Shown here in pieces: positions 42,750 through 45,461 of a stretch of DNA of 45,461 nucleotides; the first letter of the stretch is position 1, and each line of letters opens with the position of its first letter. Origin of the DNA: Campylobacterales bacterium (GTDB taxonomy: Bacteria; Campylobacterota; Campylobacteria; Campylobacterales; Sulfurimonadaceae); NCBI GenBank assembly GCA_026390135.1, contig JAPLGN010000035.1, forward strand, positions 1-45,461, written 5' to 3'. Under the pieces are notes generated by a model. The model was not told where the DNA came from. It was given only the letters and a program-made list of their open reading frames with translations, and ran no database searches. Position numbers and translations under genes: made by a program.

Positions 42750-43958
42750 TGCCCAAAACGCTGCTCTCCAGCGCATCGCCATTAAGGCTATAACAATACT
42801 CGTATATCCAATCCATAATGGAATAACTATTTTGTGAACATCTCCTGAATTAAATAACGCTATTAAATATGGATCGAAAAGATTTCCCCATGGCGTAAGA
42901 TGCAGCACTAAAACTGCCGGATAATAAAGATTAAAAAGAAGTGCCAGTGGAATCGAACCCATGTGCCACCATCCGAACGTTCCAAATATTGCCAATGAGA
43001 TAGGCAGCATTACCAGATAACACCAAATATGCAGTGCCAAAAAGATTTGCCATGGCTTCCACCCTTCGTAATATCGGACAAAAATAAAAATAGAGAGAAC
43101 ACCGAAACTCGAAAACCAAAAACCAAGTGAGAAAAAAAGTTTTGGGAAAAAGCCCAGTAATAATCCAACAGTAATCAATAGAGTCTGCATTGACACAATT
43201 TTCATCCCACGATCATACAGCCAATACCCAACCGCAATCATCCCAAAGGATCGTACCATTGGAGGGATAAACTCCAGTGCCCACAGATATATAAACAACA
43301 ATCCAAGTACCATAAGAAAAAGATCACGATTGCCATGACGATAAGGGAAATAACGATTATGAAGCCATCGATACGGTGTACGAAGTAGAAAATAAGCGAT
43401 AATACTCAAAATTCCGAAATGATACCCGCTGATAGAGAGAATATGACTCAACCCCATTGCCCCCACCAATGTTTGAAATTCTTGACTCATAGGAGTAGCA
43501 ACAAATAACGCTCCATAGAGTTCTTGCATCATTTTATCCGTGTGCATGGAGGCGATATGCCCATACCATTGCTCTTTGAGACTAAGCTGGGGATACACCT
43601 CAATGATAGAAGCATGTGCATTAAATCGACTGAGGTAATCCAAAAAAGTAACATTTTTAACTTGAAGCTCGACCAAAACCTCTCGTCCGCGCAAGTCACG
43701 CAAATAGGGACTCATCACACATCGGCACAATGATCCATTATCCAGCTGTAATTTCATTGACGTTTTTGGTTGTTGCGCAATGAGGCGAACCTCTTGATCA
43801 ATCACTTCTGCCCGAATCAGCGGATCATCAAAGCGTTTGAGTTGCGAGTAGTTGTGATATTCATAGCTGAGGGAAAGTGAAGAAATAAAAAGAAGAAATA
43901 AAACAAAAAGTGAACCGCTTTTGAGGTCAAAGAGATCAATGCGTTCGAGTTTTGACAT
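42696..43958 (-). CDS. comEC: ComEC/Rec2-family DNA uptake channel protein
   Basis: A 420-residue membrane protein. GLSHILSISGYHFGILSIIA is the ComEC core motif, followed by WALEFIPPMVRSFGMIAVGY and several helices. The N-terminal soluble part (about 40-110) resembles the OB-like domain. The C-terminal metallo-beta-lactamase domain of longer ComEC proteins is absent, as in Helicobacter. It moves single-stranded DNA across the inner membrane in natural transformation. The start overlaps the dnaB stop by 1 nt (TAATG). Confidence 0.88.
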   Translation of the reverse strand: MSKLERIDLFDLKSGSLFVLFLLFISSLSLSYEYHNYSQLKRFDDPLIRAEVIDQEVRLIAQQPKTSMKLQLDNGSLCRCVMSPYLRDLRGREVLVELQVKNVTFLDYLSRFNAHASIIEVYPQLSLKEQWYGHIASMHTDKMMQELYGALFVATPMSQEFQTLVGAMGLSHILSISGYHFGILSIIAYFLLRTPYRWLHNRYFPYRHGNRDLFLMVLGLLFIYLWALEFIPPMVRSFGMIAVGYWLYDRGMKIVSMQTLLITVGLLLGFFPKLFFSLGFWFSSFGVLSIFIFVRYYEGWKPWQIFLALHIWCYLVMLPISLAIFGTFGWWHMGSIPLALLFNLYYPAVLVLHLTPWGNLFDPYLIALFNSGDVHKIVIPLWIGYTSIVIALMAMRWRAAFWALGTLGAGTLGAAIYQIA

Positions 43959-45412
43959 TAAATTATCGGCATTGAAACATTCCCGACATTGTCACCCATA
44001 TTCATATTGGCACTTTTCATATCAATGCTCTCATAGACAATCTGCGCCGCACCAAAAGTAGGTTTATCGACAAATCGAGTGAATTTTTTCTGAAAGACCA
44101 GTTTAATATGCCCCGTCGGACCATTTCGCTGTTTACCGATAATGATTTCCGCTTCTTCTTCTTCTTTTTCAGTGTATTTAGAAATAAATTCTTTCCCGGC
44201 AGAAATTGCCTCTTTTTCCCGCTCTTTTTCCTCTTTGTAAAGATAAACATCATTACGATAGACAAAGAGGATGATGTCAGCATCCTGCTCAATAGAACCA
44301 GATTCACGAATATCGCTGAGCATCGGACGTTTATCGGAGCGTGATTCAAGACTTCGGTTAAGCTGAGAGAGTGCTACAATAGGGATTTCAAGCTCACGCG
44401 CGAGCATTTTAAGTCCGCGTGAAATCTCACTGACCTCAAGGTGACGATCTTTTCCTCCTGTACCATTCATGATTTGGAGATAGTCGATGACGGCGAGTTC
44501 AATCTCAGGATGACGGCTTTTGAGCTTACGCAACTTCGAGCGAAGCTGATGAATATTAACCGAACCATGATCGTCTACAAAGAGCTTGGAATGGCGCATT
44601 TTATCCACTGCATCATTAAGCCGCTTATACTCCTCGGGAGTCATATCTCCGACACGAAGGCGCTGAAGCTGTATCGAAGTCTGCACACTTAAAAGTCTGA
44701 GCATCAGCTGTTCAGCTGGCATTTCCAGAGAGAAAAAAGCCACTCCCTTCCCTTTTTCGAGAAGATTTTGAACCATATTGAGAGCAAATGATGTTTTCCC
44801 CATTGCAGGACGCGCTGCAACGATAACCAAATCCCCTTTACCAAATCCTGTTGTCATTTTGTTGAGTTCGGCATATCCTGTATCCACACCCACTAAAATC
44901 GCATCACCCCGCTCACGCATCTCTTCGATGTACGCCATTGTATCATCGGTAATTTTTGTGGCATCTTTAAAATCAATGGATTGAGAATTTTGGGTAATCT
45001 CATAGAGCTTTTTTTCAACCAAATCAACAACATCATTGCCGTTTAAATTCTCTTCGAGCGTTACCCGTTTGATTTCTGTCGTAAGAGTCAGCAAATGACG
45101 TTTAATCGCCTTATCTTTGATCTCTTGAACATACGCTGTGGTATTAGAAATCGGATTAGCTGTGAGAATTTCGACCAACACTCGCTCATCAAATTTTTGT
45201 TTTCCACTGAGCTCTTTTTTGATAAACTCTTCATCAATAGGGAGATCGCGGTGAGAGAGAGAACACATCGCACGATAAATCTCTTGATGCGCCGCGAGAT
45301 AAAAATCCTCAGCATTGAGCACCGCTTCAAACTCATCAAACTGGGCAGGATCAAAAATAATGGAGCTAAGGACAGACCTTTCGAAGGCTAAATTATAAAG
45401 AGATTCTTCCAT
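43958..45412 (-). CDS. dnaB: Replicative DNA helicase
   Basis: A 484-residue RecA-like hexameric helicase. The N-terminal domain (LYNLAFERSVLSSIIFDPAQ) precedes Walker A, VIVAARPAMGKTSFALNMVQ, and DnaB motifs AVIDYLQIMNG (Walker B), ALSQLNRSLESRSDKRP and DIRESGSIEQDADIILFVYR. It unwinds DNA at the replication fork. No intein is present. It overlaps the upstream gene by 1 nt and comEC by 1 nt, so all belong to one operon. Confidence 0.97.
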   Translation of the reverse strand: MEESLYNLAFERSVLSSIIFDPAQFDEFEAVLNAEDFYLAAHQEIYRAMCSLSHRDLPIDEEFIKKELSGKQKFDERVLVEILTANPISNTTAYVQEIKDKAIKRHLLTLTTEIKRVTLEENLNGNDVVDLVEKKLYEITQNSQSIDFKDATKITDDTMAYIEEMRERGDAILVGVDTGYAELNKMTTGFGKGDLVIVAARPAMGKTSFALNMVQNLLEKGKGVAFFSLEMPAEQLMLRLLSVQTSIQLQRLRVGDMTPEEYKRLNDAVDKMRHSKLFVDDHGSVNIHQLRSKLRKLKSRHPEIELAVIDYLQIMNGTGGKDRHLEVSEISRGLKMLARELEIPIVALSQLNRSLESRSDKRPMLSDIRESGSIEQDADIILFVYRNDVYLYKEEKEREKEAISAGKEFISKYTEKEEEEAEIIIGKQRNGPTGHIKLVFQKKFTRFVDKPTFGAAQIVYESIDMKSANMNMGDNVGNVSMPII

Positions 45413-45461
45413 TAATCTTCCTGCGCTTCCATTTTTTCTACTTCTTCGATAAAACGATCAA
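45412..45461 (-). CDS. 3' end of an unidentified gene upstream of dnaB
   Basis: Only the last 15 residues are inside the window (DRFIEEVEKMEAQED, then TAA overlapping the dnaB ATG). Too short to identify. The TAATG overlap shows it is co-transcribed with dnaB. Confidence 0.6.
   Translation of the reverse strand, partial: DRFIEEVEKMEAQED

Overview
The window looks like chromosomal DNA from a free-living, respiring member of the Campylobacterota, probably near Sulfuricurvum or Sulfurimonas. This is inferred from gene content and order, not from a marker search. The heptose genes, a small c-type cytochrome, ccoS and the CcoI-type ATPase lie together, as in the Campylobacter jejuni heptose region. 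comEC sits directly behind dnaB, as in Helicobacter. Several genes have TATAAT-like -10 boxes with no obvious -35. Nearly all the DNA is coding. I saw no rRNA, tRNA, CRISPR array, insertion sequence or phage gene.

Region 1 (1-16.4 kb) is mostly cell-envelope sugar metabolism. It opens with the AT-rich edge of a surface-polysaccharide locus: a partial CDP-sugar gene and a GT9-like transferase. Two more glycosyltransferases, a polysaccharide deacetylase, a LPS-type sugar kinase, a heptosyltransferase, an unusual membrane-anchored glycosidase-fold protein and a broken waaF follow. The ADP-heptose pathway (gmhA, gmhB, hldE, hldD) is complete. It is interrupted by genes for a class I cytochrome c, cbb3 oxidase maturation (ccoS, ccoI) and a one-domain asparaginase. 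trpS heads the gmhA-gmhB run.

Region 2 (16.5-26.5 kb) is housekeeping: ribosome hibernation factor, hemJ, der, a phosphoribosyltransferase, metK, a 2[4Fe-4S] ferredoxin and ndk. Then come yceD-rpmF-plsX-fabH (ribosome and fatty-acid synthesis), a HIT protein and a DEAD-box RNA helicase with a repetitive RGG-like tail and a long structured leader.

Region 3 (26.6-45.5 kb) mixes metabolism, signalling and envelope. A hemB-argF-multiheme cytochrome operon is followed by ribA, a hybrid histidine kinase with a SPOR-like sensor domain, rsmG and two small unknown genes. alr and an agmatine-deiminase-family gene are divergent. Next are a TonB-dependent receptor with the OprC copper-site residues, an M23 peptidase, a PgbA-like protein, a glcD-type oxidase, a YihY membrane protein, comEC and dnaB.

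The most unusual points are listed here. waaF has an internal deletion that removes its nucleotide-sugar motif and shifts the frame. Four genes have a perfect or near-perfect -10 box only 5-6 nt before the start codon and no Shine-Dalgarno sequence, which predicts leaderless mRNAs. The glycosidase-like protein seems to lack its acid/base residue. The helicase gene has a structured leader. I did not find a clear new multi-gene defence or mobile system.
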